A stretch of DNA of 64,000 nt from Cupriavidus sp. D384 (GCF_001652915.1 NZ_BBQI01000012.1:153516-217515); one strand, 5' to 3'; shown: positions 7,767-16,374, counted from the stretch's first letter. The notes: generated by a model not told the origin, from the sequence alone. Translations and numbers: made by a program.

Positions 7767-8789
7767 ATGAAGCAACAAATCGACCACATCAAGCACCCGA
7801 CCATCGCAATCGACGTCGGATATGGCAACACCAAGACCGCATGGGCGATGGGCTCCGAGATCGCGACGAACATGTTCCCGTCGCTTGCACCGCTCGCGGT
7901 GAACAGCTCTCTGAACGCATTTGGGGGCGGCGTCTTCAAGGGCCGCAATGTTCTGAGCGTCGAAGTGGATGGTGCGCGCTACGAGGTCGGGCCGGACGTC
8001 TCGATCAGCGGTGCGCATCATACGGGCCGCTCGCTATCCGAGGATTTCGCATCCACGCCGGGCTACGCCGCCCTACTTGCCGGCGCACTTCACTATGCCG
8101 GCGCAAGGGAGGTCGACCGGCTCGTGCTGGGCCTTCCGGTCCATAACACACAGAAGTACGCCTCACACCTGAAGGACCGCTTCGCCGGCACGCACGATTT
8201 CGGGTGGGGCGACATCCATGTCGGCAGCGTGCTGCCGTTGCCGCAACCGCTCGGGACGCTCATTCATTACATTCAGCAAAGCGGCAAGCAGTACGATCCC
8301 GACAATGCCTACCTGGTCATCGATGTCGGCTATTTCACGACCGACTGGGTGGTGGCCCGGGGCTACACCGTCGACGATACGCGCAGCGGCGGCGTTCCTG
8401 GCGGCGCTGCCCGTGTCTATCAGCAAGTCGCGAGCCTGATCTCCGCTGACCGCGGCCAGCCCGATGCCGGCATCGAGCGCATCGACAAGGCGATTCGCGA
8501 GGCCAAGCCACTTGTGTATTTTGGGGAGAATCTCGACCTGGCTCCGTACCTGTCTGAAGCGATGGCGCTCACCCAGCAGCCAGTCAAGGAAGTGCAGACC
8601 CGCGTGGGCCGTACCGACGACTTGCGCGCCATCATCCTGACTGGCGGCGGTGCCCAACTCTATGCACCGGCGATCCGGGCAGCGTTTCCCCTTAACCCGA
8701 TCCACATGATGGACTCGCCGTGCTTTGCGAATGTGCGGGGCTTCTACACCATCGGCGCGGCAGCGCGCCAAGCACAGCGCGCCGCGTAA
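7767..8789 (+). CDS. parM: actin-like plasmid segregation protein (ParM/StbA type)
   Basis: A 340-residue actin-like ATPase. Phosphate-1 motif IAIDVGYGNTK is at the N-terminus, phosphate-2 motif VIDVGYFTTDW in the middle (about residue 188), and the adenosine motif ILTGGGAQLY near residue 291. These proteins polymerise to push apart plasmid copies bound by an adaptor on the centromere, here probably the iterons just upstream. The related PRTRC-system protein D is an alternative name for similar sequences. The next gene, 8 bp downstream, has the size and place of an adaptor. ParM in an element with an integrase suggests it can exist as an extrachromosomal replicon, at least briefly. Confidence 0.85.
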   Translation: MKQQIDHIKHPTIAIDVGYGNTKTAWAMGSEIATNMFPSLAPLAVNSSLNAFGGGVFKGRNVLSVEVDGARYEVGPDVSISGAHHTGRSLSEDFASTPGYAALLAGALHYAGAREVDRLVLGLPVHNTQKYASHLKDRFAGTHDFGWGDIHVGSVLPLPQPLGTLIHYIQQSGKQYDPDNAYLVIDVGYFTTDWVVARGYTVDDTRSGGVPGGAARVYQQVASLISADRGQPDAGIERIDKAIREAKPLVYFGENLDLAPYLSEAMALTQQPVKEVQTRVGRTDDLRAIILTGGGAQLYAPAIRAAFPLNPIHMMDSPCFANVRGFYTIGAAARQAQRAA

Positions 8790-8797
8790 GGGCTTCC

Positions 8798-9265
8798 ATG
8801 GAAAAGCTCCAGATGACTGTGACCCTGGTCGAGTTTGACCTGATCACGTACCTGCAGCAGTTTCCGTCCGCTCGCGAGCGGTCCTTCGTTTTGCGCATGC
8901 TGGCAAGACAAGGAATGCAGGCAATGGGCGTGGCGGTAGCTAACGGCACACCCCGGCTGCCCATACCTGGATTCGGGGTCGCGGGCTCGTCTGCCGTGCT
9001 CGAGGGCCAGCTTGCCATCGATGCTCGTTCGTCACCGGGTGACACAGCACCGTTGCAAGTCGCATCGGTGCCGGCATCGGTACCGGCCGCAACACCAGAG
9101 CCCGTCATCGTGCCTGTGATCCCGCCAGCCGTCACGGCGACAACGTTGGCAACGGCGAAGCAGGCGGACACTGATGCGCAGACTCGGGCAGATGCCGACA
9201 CGCCTGCGGACCCGCTGGCCGGGATCGACGTTGCCGCACTCACTCAAGCTCTCGCCCGATACTAG
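8798..9265 (+). CDS. probable ParM partner / StbB-like protein
   Basis: A 155-residue protein starting MEKLQMTVTLVEFDLITYLQ, 8 bp after the parM-like gene and so in the same operon. The N-terminal 40 residues are ordered and contain ERSFVLRMLARQG. The rest is low-complexity, rich in Ala, Pro, Val and Thr (PASVPAATPEPVIVPVIPP), and ends with a short segment DPLAGIDVAALTQALARY. Position and size fit a plasmid stability StbB-type or centromere-binding adaptor, but I see no clear DNA-binding motif. The frame is open to 8720; the ATG at 8798 is preferred. Confidence 0.55.
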   Translation: MEKLQMTVTLVEFDLITYLQQFPSARERSFVLRMLARQGMQAMGVAVANGTPRLPIPGFGVAGSSAVLEGQLAIDARSSPGDTAPLQVASVPASVPAATPEPVIVPVIPPAVTATTLATAKQADTDAQTRADADTPADPLAGIDVAALTQALARY

Positions 9266-9329
9266 CGCGCGACTTGACGCGCAACATTGCTGTGGCAATC
9301 TATAACAAACCGTTCAGGAGAAAACAGTC

Positions 9330-9461
9330 ATGCGCTTCTTTGAGTTTCTTTCCACCAACCACGATATCAACCGCTTCGTTTTCGCAACCGTGATCTGCTA
9401 CTGTGTGCTTGAGGCCTGCGTCGCCGTCTACCGCGGTATCAAGGCGCGCCGAACGGCGTAA
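9330..9461 (+). CDS. 43-aa membrane micro-protein
   Basis: ATG at 9330 with CAGGAG nine bases upstream. It encodes 43 residues, MRFFEFLSTNHDINRFVFAT followed by a hydrophobic stretch VICYCVLEACVAVY and a basic tail RGIKARRTA. One likely membrane helix. It lies 64 bp after the partner gene and just before a strong terminator, so it may be the last gene of the parM operon. No family recognised. Confidence 0.5.
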   Translation: MRFFEFLSTNHDINRFVFATVICYCVLEACVAVYRGIKARRTA

Positions 9462-9485
9462 TCAATCGCCGCCACACAAACAAAA

Positions 9486-9511
9486 AAAGCCCAGCGTGAT
9501 CGCTGGGCTTT
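9486..9511. terminator. bidirectional rho-independent terminator
   Basis: Perfect 11-bp stem AAAGCCCAGCG / CGCTGGGCTTT with a TGAT tetraloop, flanked by an A-run on the left and TTTGTGTTT on the right. It ends the plus-strand parM operon and the minus-strand gene at 9535. Confidence 0.85.
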
Positions 9512-9534
9512 GTGTTTAAACAGGTCGGCACGCT

Positions 9535-9747
9535 TCAGTGAAGCGTGCAAGGAGCAAGACAGAAATCCACGGCGGAATCGAAGGACAGGTTGCTCTCCAG
9601 CAGCGTGAAGGTGTCCCTGCCGACCTTTCGGTAGACGTGAAAAAACTGAGCATCGGACTTCCATGCCTGGACGTCCTGATTGGCCGTACTACGCATGGCG
9701 TGGATGTGAAGCTTGTTGACGATGACAGTAAAGCCTTTCTGTGGCAT
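9535..9747 (-). CDS. small hypothetical protein (70 aa)
   Basis: 70 residues starting MPQKGFTVIVNKLHIHAMRS. The ATG at 9747 has CTGGAG upstream at good spacing. It contains WKSDAQFFHVYRKVGRDTFTLL and ends CLAPCTLH. Probably the last gene of the primase unit on the minus strand; no known domain. An overlapping ORF in another frame (9516-9776) lacks a better start. Confidence 0.5.
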   Translation of the reverse strand: MPQKGFTVIVNKLHIHAMRSTANQDVQAWKSDAQFFHVYRKVGRDTFTLLESNLSFDSAVDFCLAPCTLH

Positions 9748-9846
9748 TGCGTTCTCCAGAGGGGATCTGCCACCATGGATTTCGCCCCCTGTGGGCGAAC
9801 CCACAGGGCAGAGATTTGAATGAACCGCCGTTACCGGCGGCTGAAA

Positions 9847-10923
9847 TTAGGCGGCGATCGCCTGTTCAGACAATTGCCGCAGTTGATATGCAGTCCGCCA
9901 CTCGTCACAGAAGTCTGTTCCGCGAACCCTCGGGCGATGCAGTACGACCTTAAAGCCTTCGCTGCGAAGGCGCTTTTGCAACCCAAGCGCATCGGCCATT
10001 CCCGGTGACTTTCCAGTCTTCACGTCGATCTCGTCGAAGTCAGCGAAGATGTGAACGGTGTGAACCCCAAGGCCATCTGGGACCACAAACTGACTCAGCA
10101 ACACACGGTTCAGGCTGTACCAGGTCGGGATGCCAAAAAGCATGTATGCGGCGTACGCCGTTTCAAGCCCTTCCGCAATGCCGAGCTCGCCGTCGCGTGG
10201 CGGCATGAGCCGCACTGCTCCGCCGCGAGGCGAAAGCGCAGAAACGTCATTGCGCTTGTTGGGAAGAATCTCGCCATCGGCTGTTACCACAGTCGCCTTT
10301 GCGGGCTTGTGTCGGTCCAGCGTCGTGCGATGGACCGTCGCCATACGGCCGTCTGGCAGCGTGAACTGCGCAACGATCGTCGGATACTTTCCGATCAACT
10401 GCTTTTCGTGCCAGTACTCCTGCACGGCCAGCCGCAAGGATTGTGGCTTTGGAGCACGCAGCCCTGGGACTCGGGCAGCCAGATACTGCATGGCGTGGTC
10501 GCCCGGCGTGAGGCTAGCGGCACCGGTCCACTGCCTCTCGATCCGGCGCATTTTTGCCGCCGAGTCGAGCGGCTTACGGTCCGAAACGGGCCTGTTAGGC
10601 AAATCCAATGGCACCGGATTATTGATGCCGTTGAGCCTGCGCTTCAGCTCGAAATACGACATGTTGGTATAGCGGCGGACCAACTCGAGGCCGTCGCCAC
10701 CGCCCGGGCTACCGTTATTGCATTTCCGACACACCCAGTCGCCGCGATCACGGTTACGGGTGTAGGTAAAGCGATCCTTGCCTCCGCATATGGGGCAAGG
10801 ACAAGGCCGACCGCTCCAGAATGCATCGGTCAGCACGCCGGCAGGCAGGTACTCTGCAACGAAGGCATCCCATTGACGGGATTCCCAACTCGCAACAATC
10901 ACGCTCAGATCCTTCAATTTCAT
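9847..10923 (-). CDS. plasmid-type DNA primase (zinc finger + TOPRIM)
   Basis: A 358-residue protein. The N-terminal zinc-ribbon has CPCPICGGKDRF (residues 41-52) and WVCRKC (63-68), as in phage P4/plasmid primases. A TOPRIM domain follows, with GELGIAEGLETA (about residue 247) supplying the glutamate and IFADFDEID (about 290) the DxD-type acidic pair. It would prime the transferred single strand or vegetative replication. It lacks the C-terminal helicase domain of P4 alpha. The ATG at 10923 opens at MKLKDLSVIVASWE; the longer frame to 10986 is less likely. The ssb gene lies upstream in the same direction, with a 13-bp hairpin between them. Confidence 0.85.
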   Translation of the reverse strand: MKLKDLSVIVASWESRQWDAFVAEYLPAGVLTDAFWSGRPCPCPICGGKDRFTYTRNRDRGDWVCRKCNNGSPGGGDGLELVRRYTNMSYFELKRRLNGINNPVPLDLPNRPVSDRKPLDSAAKMRRIERQWTGAASLTPGDHAMQYLAARVPGLRAPKPQSLRLAVQEYWHEKQLIGKYPTIVAQFTLPDGRMATVHRTTLDRHKPAKATVVTADGEILPNKRNDVSALSPRGGAVRLMPPRDGELGIAEGLETAYAAYMLFGIPTWYSLNRVLLSQFVVPDGLGVHTVHIFADFDEIDVKTGKSPGMADALGLQKRLRSEGFKVVLHRPRVRGTDFCDEWRTAYQLRQLSEQAIAA

Positions 10924-11081
10924 GGGATGGACTCCAGGGGAGTAGGTTTGTCGATGCCTGAGACAGGCGGAGGAACGCTTGCTCAAAAGACATCCCGGCT
11001 CTGCCAGAAGGTCGTTTCAGCATGACGTTTGATCGTGGGAAGGTTGTGTCGCGCCGCGCGGGGCGGGGGGAAGATGTGGCG

Positions 11082-11111
11082 CTACTGTTGCCGGCGTACC
11101 GGCAACAGTAG
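11082..11111. repeat. perfect 13-bp hairpin between ssb and primase genes
   Basis: CTACTGTTGCCGG and its exact reverse complement separated by CGTA. No T-run follows on either strand, so it is not a standard terminator. Its position between single-strand-binding protein and primase genes fits a primase or single-strand-initiation site, or an RNA-level regulatory element. Confidence 0.55.
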
Positions 11112-11174
11112 GGAGTGAACATGATGGATCAGCGGACGCCGCGAGGCGCCCTGCTACTTCAGCGCTTCAGCGAA

Positions 11175-11702
11175 TCAGCGACGGAATGGGATACCGTCTA
11201 GCATCGGATTGCTCGCGAAGGGTATGTCGTCTTCGTCCAAGAATCCTGGCTGTGCACCACCGCCGCCGTACCCGCTGGACCTCGATGCTTCATGCGAGGT
11301 ATCACCACGCGTGCGTGACCGGGATGATGCAGCTTCCTCAGGGCCGCTCTCGGCCGACGATTGGCCACCACGTCCGCCAAGCATCTGCATCTGATCGGCA
11401 ACGATCTCGGTGCTGTACTTGTCCTGGCCGGACTGGTCCTGCCACTTGCGTGTACGGATGCGACCCTCGATGTAGACCGACGATCCTTTCTTCAGATACT
11501 GACCCGCGATCTCGGCGAGCTTGCCGAAGAACGAGATGCGATGCCACTCCGTCGCTTCCTTGAACTCGCCGGACTGCTTGTCCTTGTAACGGTCCGTGGT
11601 TGCGATGCGAATGTTCGTCACGGCATCCCCGCTCGGCAGATATCGTGTTTCGGGATCGCTCCCGAGATTGCCAACGAGGATGACCTTGTTTACCGACGCC
11701 AT
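11175..11702 (-). CDS. ssb: single-stranded DNA-binding protein
   Basis: A 175-residue SSB with the usual OB-fold start [20 protein letters not shown] and [20 protein letters not shown] Gly/Ser/Arg linker follows. The acidic tip motif DEDDIPF occurs 12 residues before the end; the protein then continues with ASNPMLDG and a second IPF followed by RR. Normal SSB ends at DDDIPF, so the tip that recruits partner proteins is extended and duplicated. Element-borne SSBs protect DNA during conjugation. Upstream gene 11718 is 15 bp away, so they share an operon. Confidence 0.92.
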   Translation of the reverse strand: MASVNKVILVGNLGSDPETRYLPSGDAVTNIRIATTDRYKDKQSGEFKEATEWHRISFFGKLAEIAGQYLKKGSSVYIEGRIRTRKWQDQSGQDKYSTEIVADQMQMLGGRGGQSSAESGPEEAASSRSRTRGDTSHEASRSSGYGGGGAQPGFLDEDDIPFASNPMLDGIPFRR

Positions 11703-11717
11703 GTTGATGCTTCCTTG

Positions 11718-12485
11718 TCAATGAATACGATTGATCGCCCACACCCACCGATCCCACAGCTTCTGCTCGCCCGTCTTTTTGTCGAGGATGGGATTGCCGG
11801 TCTGGTGATCGAAGGCGGGAACTTTCTCTTTACGGAGCCGCTTGATGCCTACCCGCTCGCCCACCTTGCAGCTGGCATCTGCCAGGACGTCTTTGAGGCC
11901 TTCGCCCTGTAGAGTCTTGATGCCAGCCTCGGTCTGCAACTTCACGGCGAAGGATCGGTAGGTCGGCTTGCCGCCGGGCTTGCGATTCGGGAACTCCATC
12001 TCGCCCCATTCCACGAGCGTTCCGACGGTGTAGGCAGCGCCAGACGGCTCTTCTGTCTTAACGGACACCGGGTCACGTGGAGCCGCGGACGGCAATCCAG
12101 CCACCCGGCGCTTGTCACCAGGCTCCTGTGTCGTTGCTGAGGACGTGCCAGGACGCTTAGAGCTGCGAACGACGGCTTCGGCGACGGACTGGGGGGTGTC
12201 CTTCGGCCCGCGATATGTCTGCACCTTATTCCAACGCGGTACCACTTCGGGGAGAAGCTTGTTGCCAAAGGCCGTGTGTTGGATGGTCCGATCGAACGCT
12301 GCGACAAAATGGACGACGTGGTCGCCCTCGTCTCGAAAAAGGTGCGGAATACCGTCAATGTGGATTTGGTATTCGTTGGGTGCGCCTGCACCTACGCTGA
12401 CCGGTGCATCGTTCGTCGCAGCGCTCGGCGTAACCGACATGAACAGCGATGAAGCTGCGTGTCTGAGCAATTGAATGAAGGTCAT
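11718..12485 (-). CDS. hypothetical plasmid protein with WG-type C-terminal domain
   Basis: A 255-residue protein. The last 110 residues (YTVGTLVEWGEMEF ... TLQGEGLKDVLADASCKVGERVGIKRLRKEKV) resemble the domain found in conjugative primases and relaxases that reads Gxl...YfvtL....WGxdLxxal...GdxVxL. The N-terminal half is a linker-rich region. It starts with ATG at 12485 behind an AGGA site, 6 bp after the preceding gene, and precedes ssb. A nucleic-acid-handling role is inferred from domain and neighbours only. Confidence 0.5.
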   Translation of the reverse strand: MTFIQLLRHAASSLFMSVTPSAATNDAPVSVGAGAPNEYQIHIDGIPHLFRDEGDHVVHFVAAFDRTIQHTAFGNKLLPEVVPRWNKVQTYRGPKDTPQSVAEAVVRSSKRPGTSSATTQEPGDKRRVAGLPSAAPRDPVSVKTEEPSGAAYTVGTLVEWGEMEFPNRKPGGKPTYRSFAVKLQTEAGIKTLQGEGLKDVLADASCKVGERVGIKRLRKEKVPAFDHQTGNPILDKKTGEQKLWDRWVWAINRIH

Positions 12486-12491
12486 ATGATC

Positions 12492-12926
12492 CTATAGGAG
12501 TGAGCCGCAGCACTGCCTGCGCACCTCATCGAGGTCAGCTTTTAGGCGGGCATTGTTGAGAACGACGTCCTGCAGCACCTCGGGGCTCACGCCACAGAGT
12601 GCACAGACGTACGTATAGGGAAGCGCGCCACCCCAGTAACCGAAGATCCAGCCGAGCGTCATGGAGTACTCCTCCAAGTCGAGCGACGATTTGTTTCGGA
12701 TGCGGTCACGGAGCAGATCAGCACAGTCGATCAACGACTCTGGCATGTTGTCGCCGCGGCGGCTATCGCAAGCCAGGCTAATGAGTGCATCGACCATCTT
12801 CTCCCGGACCGAATCGCTCCATAGCGAGGGGTCCGGCAGGGGGTCGACTTTCGGAGGGGGCACAACGATTGCAGCGGCTTCACCGAAGAAGTCGAGCTGC
12901 CATCCAGCGGCCAAAGCGTCCATCAT
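12492..12926 (-). CDS. hypothetical protein (144 aa)
   Basis: Starts MMDALAAGWQLDFFGEAAAI at 12926 with CGGAG upstream. The first part is proline-rich (VVPPPKVDPLPDPSLW); the rest is helical with a CALCGVSPEVLQDVVLNNARLKADL segment. Known family not recognised. It sits upstream of, and in line with, 11718 and ssb, so it probably belongs to the ssb-primase operon. Confidence 0.55.
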   Translation of the reverse strand: MMDALAAGWQLDFFGEAAAIVVPPPKVDPLPDPSLWSDSVREKMVDALISLACDSRRGDNMPESLIDCADLLRDRIRNKSSLDLEEYSMTLGWIFGYWGGALPYTYVCALCGVSPEVLQDVVLNNARLKADLDEVRRQCCGSLL

Positions 12927-13022
12927 GGTCTCCGAACGGGCGTCCGAAGACCCACCTGCCGGCGGGTATCGGATACCCGCGACAGGTGGAAGAGGCCGCC
13001 CCAAACAGCGGGCGGCTAGTGA

Positions 13023-13331
13023 TTAGGAACGATCATGCGTTCCGGTACGACGGATTGGCGTCACCACGGCCGAGCGTGCGTACTGCTTCTCGGGCGGCGT
13101 CGTCGGCTCCACAGCTGCCGGCTTGGAGTCGGCAGCATTCTCAGGCGTCGCAACTTTCGGCGCTGCCGGTACGACCTTTTTCCCCTGCGTGGCCTTCTCC
13201 TTCAGGTAGAAGAACACAACAGCGGAAAAGAACATCGCAACGATGAACGACTGCGAAGCTACAAACAGGGCCAGGGACCATGCGAGAAGCTGAAGCGGAC
13301 GCTTAATGAGATTTTTGGCAAAGGATTCCAT
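13023..13331 (-). CDS. small inner-membrane protein (102 aa)
   Basis: Starts MESFAKNLIKRPLQLLAWSL; residues 15-42 form one or two membrane helices (LALFVASQSFIVAMFFSAVVFFYL). A Pro/Ala/Glu-rich tail follows. The long frame to 13451 is rejected because the hydrophobic start at 13331 is the natural N-terminus. First gene of the minus-strand unit that faces the regulatory region; the 32-bp repeat copy B lies 330 bp upstream on the same strand. Function unknown. Confidence 0.55.
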   Translation of the reverse strand: MESFAKNLIKRPLQLLAWSLALFVASQSFIVAMFFSAVVFFYLKEKATQGKKVVPAAPKVATPENAADSKPAAVEPTTPPEKQYARSAVVTPIRRTGTHDRS

Positions 13332-13663
13332 GGTTTCTATCGAGAAACGTTTAAAGGGATTTCCTGGCTGAAGCCAGGCGATTTTTCGATGCTCGGACGA
13401 GCAAGGAATCCATGGACGCGCGCACGACCACAACGCGCTTAAGACATGCAACGCATGTCGTAAAGGCGCTATCGGTGTACAGCAAAAATAGGGAAATGGG
13501 CGGTGCGCTGATGCTTGCGCTATGTCGAGGCCAGTTGGCCACCGCGATATCGATGCGTCGAGGGACGCTGAAGGTAGGGTTGACTCTACACGCGATTTCG
13601 TTGCCTGACAAGGTTGGGCCCGTTCGTGGGCATCGCCTGCGAATCAGTGGTCTGTAGACCGAG

Positions 13664-13695
13664 CTTTCGTCGTTTTTGAAGGGACATGTTCCTTC
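13664..13695 (-). repeat. 32-bp palindromic repeat, copy B
   Basis: On the minus strand it reads GAAGGAACATGTCCCTTC then AAAAACGACGAAAG. One arm of the palindrome carries a single change (TTCC to TCCC). It shares the 32-bp pattern with copies A (3489) and C (34309). It is also directly next to an AGCTTTC half-site at 13663. Confidence 0.7.
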
Positions 13696-13836
13696 GCCGC
13701 GCTCTTACGCCAGGGTCCATAGGGGCGAAACCTGTATAGACAGGGCGTCCCTACTGAAGGGGCACTAGCCTTTAATTGCTTAAACCCGAGTCGATAAAAG
13801 AGGCACTGAAGCACCGCTGATTTGGGCTTGGGCGTT

Positions 13837-13864
13837 GAAAGCTATGTGGTTTTGCCGAGCTTTC
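13837..13864. promoter_or_regulatory. 28-bp operator-like inverted repeat, copy 1
   Basis: GAAAGCT, 14-nt spacer, AGCTTTC: perfect 7-bp arms. The spacer shares AT....TTTGC.G with copy 2 at 34123. It lies 68 bp upstream of the -35 box of the 14016 promoter, the place of an activator or repressor site. Confidence 0.65.
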
Positions 13865-13931
13865 GACCCTCACAAGCGCTCGACAACGGCATAAGCTTCT
13901 GTCCGGTCGCTGCATCTGTTTTTCGTCTCAC

Positions 13932-13958
13932 TTGACATCGCTTTTCGAGTGGTAGGTT
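13932..13958 (+). promoter_or_regulatory. sigma-70-type promoter for the coiled-coil/FlhC-like operon
   Basis: TTGACA, 15-bp spacer, TAGGTT, then GAAGGAG. The sequence around it (CTTGACAT ... GGTAGG.TGAAGG) is repeated at the promoter at 17451 before the lipoprotein gene. The 15-bp spacing is short for sigma-70, so the exact -10 is uncertain. Confidence 0.55.
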
Positions 13959-14015
13959 GAAGGAGGTGCGGCACATACGGGTCCGCATCACTCTCCTTTT
14001 CATGACGGAACAAAG

Positions 14016-15194
14016 ATGGAAAACAAAGGGAACGAAGATAAAGACGGCCAGCCGCGATTTGATATCGTCAATCCGAGCGCCTCGCATTCCTTGCGCGAGC
14101 TCGCCATGGGCCAATTGGGACAATACGTCGACAGCGCCGCTATCGGGCGCATCGTCCAGGCCGCGCAAGAGATTGAAATCTCTCGGCGTCGGATCCTTAG
14201 CGAACACGCCTCGATCGGCTCGCGCATGTTCCAGATCTATCACGCGATCCTCACCTCGGTTCAGAAACGCTTTGGTGAGGGAGAGCGTTCGCAGAGCGAG
14301 GCGGATGCCTTGCTGTATGCCTTCGCTGCGAAAGCGCTAAGGATTTCGCGAGGCTCGGCCATCAAGTACCTCCAAGCCTTCCATCACTTCTCCGACAACG
14401 CCGACGCCATCACTTTCTTGAATCTCGGCGAACTGACCATTCTGAAACGCGCAGACATCACTGATGAAGAAATCCAGCGCTTCATCGATGCTCGCAAATC
14501 AAACGAGACCTATTCGCGCAAAGACATCATTCCCTACATCGAGTGGTCGCGGAAGACTCACCAGGAACTGAACAGCGTCATGGCCACGCTGCAAGCAGCG
14601 GAAGACCAACTGAACGAGAGCCTCGAGCGCCAAAGGGACCTCGAAGCCCAGATGCGTGTGATGCGTGAGCAGGCGAACACCTCGGAAGCGCAAAAGCTGG
14701 CGCAGAAGGAGCAACTTGATCGTTCCACGGCCGCTCTCAGCTCTCAAGCGAATGCCGTGGAGTCTCTGCAGGTCCTGGTGTCGCGCCTGACAGCGGAGAA
14801 GACCGCGCTGCAGAAGACCTTGACCGAGTCGAAGATTCGCGAAGTCGTCCGCGAGGTGCAGGTCGAAGTCGTGCCGCCGGAATACAAGAGCGTTGCGGAC
14901 GCTGTCATCGAGGCCAATAAGCAACTGGACGAGGCAAAGGCGCAGTTGCGCGAAGCACAGCAGCACCTCGGTGACTTGAACGTACAGATTCAGGCCAAGG
15001 AAACCCAGGTGGCGGACTCCCGCAGCACGGCGCTACGCATCGATGGGCTCTGCGCGGATCTCGATGAAGCCCTCAGCAAGTTCCGTGCAACGATCCAATC
15101 GATCAAGAAGAAGGAGCACGGTCCCGCCTTGATTTCACTGCGTCGTCGGATCGAATCCTTCCATAACGAACTCAACGGCCTGACCGGAGCCTGA
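14016..15194 (+). CDS. coiled-coil DNA-associated protein (DUF3102/KfrA-like architecture)
   Basis: A 392-residue protein. The N-terminal 170 residues are globular, with a segment AFAAKALRISRGSAIKYLQAFHHF that looks like a helix-turn-helix and INNER repeats of helical type. From about 180 to 350 it is a long coiled coil (LQAAEDQLNESLERQRDLEAQ; KQLDEAKAQLREAQQHLGDL). This layout is like KfrA or DUF3102 plasmid proteins that bind DNA and organise it. It sits one base before the FlhC-like gene (TGAC-ATG), so it is translated with it. No sequence link to FlhD was seen. Confidence 0.55.
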   Translation: MENKGNEDKDGQPRFDIVNPSASHSLRELAMGQLGQYVDSAAIGRIVQAAQEIEISRRRILSEHASIGSRMFQIYHAILTSVQKRFGEGERSQSEADALLYAFAAKALRISRGSAIKYLQAFHHFSDNADAITFLNLGELTILKRADITDEEIQRFIDARKSNETYSRKDIIPYIEWSRKTHQELNSVMATLQAAEDQLNESLERQRDLEAQMRVMREQANTSEAQKLAQKEQLDRSTAALSSQANAVESLQVLVSRLTAEKTALQKTLTESKIREVVREVQVEVVPPEYKSVADAVIEANKQLDEAKAQLREAQQHLGDLNVQIQAKETQVADSRSTALRIDGLCADLDEALSKFRATIQSIKKKEHGPALISLRRRIESFHNELNGLTGA

Positions 15195-15195
15195 C

Positions 15196-16374
15196 ATGCA
15201 AGCGAACTCTCCCCGCCCCATCTTCGAACGCTTCATTGTCCCGAGCTGGGTCCAGGACCGCGCCCTGTCGGCCAATCTGCGCATTAGCAACTATGTGGTG
15301 AATGCCATGGCGGTACGTCCAGACCTCGAACGGGTTTTCCGGGTGAGCCACAGTGACCTCTTTGCCCTGCGCAGCGACCAGACTCATGCTAATAAGGTCT
15401 TCTGCACACCTTTCCTTGCGTTCGCGCCGGCACTTTCCTCGGTGGCGGATTGGCGCTCGTTCATCGAAGGCGGGATGCCGACAATGACGATGCAACGATT
15501 GAAAGACTCGCTGCCGAACGATCTGTCCATCGTCGAGCGCCTTGCCCTCGAGAGCACCAATCGGTCCTATGTCACCGCGCTCTATGACTTGCTCAACATG
15601 TCGGTACTCGCGGCGCCGCTGGTGGGCATTTCCAACGAGCTCGCGGCGTATCTGCGCTCAATCCCGCAACACAAGATGGACGTCGCCATCTCCGAGCGCA
15701 TGGTGCCGCTGTTCCACTGGCGATTTGCCGACGAGGTCTTTTGGCTCGAGACTCACGCCGGGAGGCTGACACGGGAGCTGATCGCTCATTTCTTGATGCA
15801 GGCGTCTCCGCTGCACACGGACAGGCTCCCACACTCGGAGCCTTGGGGGAACTTCCGCCTGGAGAACTTCGTACGCGAGGCGCTCCTCGAGGCGTTCCTG
15901 TATTTCGGTTGCCGTGCCAAGAGCGTGTCGTCTCTGTTTAACATCAGCATCGATGTTGTCCGCGAGGCGTACCGCAGGATCCACGACAAAGCGTCGCCTT
16001 CCGGGCAGCCGCCATCATCATTGACATGGTTCATCGAGACAGCGCCCCGCCGCGTCCAATCGACCTTCCAGATATGGCTCTTTCGCTCTGCCATTGCCAG
16101 CGAAGTTTCGACCCCGGAGAGCTTTGTCGCAACCATGGACATCAACAAAGCGTTCTTTGCAGACGATTGCAAGGTGCCTCCCGAGCGCTCTATGCACTTG
16201 GCGCGTTCCATGGCAATGAATGAGGAGTTGGCGGTTTGGCCGTGCCGGAAATGCGGGACACCATATCTGGCGTCCAACTCGTCGGCGAAGATTGAACTCT
16301 CCCACTCCTTTACGTGCCCTTGCTGCAACGGGACGCTGACGGCCACGCGCGGCGGCAACCGGCGCCGTAAGTAA
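15196..16374 (+). CDS. FlhC-like transcription activator candidate
   Basis: A 392-residue protein. The last 50 residues carry a four-cysteine zinc site WPCRKCGTPYLASNS ... FTCPCCNGTL with the spacing and context of FlhC (CxxC near the end, after a helical region with a TWFIETAPRRVQSTFQIWLF stretch). FlhDC relatives are the master activators of conjugation in SXT/R391 elements (SetCD) and IncC plasmids (AcaCD). This protein is about twice the length of FlhC, with an N-terminal extension of about 190 residues. It is co-transcribed with the coiled-coil protein. The activator role and its target (the shared operators) are inference. Confidence 0.55.
   Translation: MQANSPRPIFERFIVPSWVQDRALSANLRISNYVVNAMAVRPDLERVFRVSHSDLFALRSDQTHANKVFCTPFLAFAPALSSVADWRSFIEGGMPTMTMQRLKDSLPNDLSIVERLALESTNRSYVTALYDLLNMSVLAAPLVGISNELAAYLRSIPQHKMDVAISERMVPLFHWRFADEVFWLETHAGRLTRELIAHFLMQASPLHTDRLPHSEPWGNFRLENFVREALLEAFLYFGCRAKSVSSLFNISIDVVREAYRRIHDKASPSGQPPSSLTWFIETAPRRVQSTFQIWLFRSAIASEVSTPESFVATMDINKAFFADDCKVPPERSMHLARSMAMNEELAVWPCRKCGTPYLASNSSAKIELSHSFTCPCCNGTLTATRGGNRRRK

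Larger units (their letters stand above)
13332..14015. promoter_or_regulatory. intergenic control region between two divergent units
   Basis: About 680 bp without a convincing gene between the minus-strand primase/ssb unit and the plus-strand coiled-coil/FlhC-like genes. It contains the 32-bp palindromic repeat (13664-13695), the 28-bp inverted repeat (13837-13864) and a promoter (13932-13958), each listed separately. No ORF in it has a good start and ribosome site. Confidence 0.6.

Noticed and set aside
10051..11025. 324-aa plus-strand ORF over the primase
   Set aside because: Antisense to a gene with clear zinc-ribbon and TOPRIM motifs; no recognisable domain itself.
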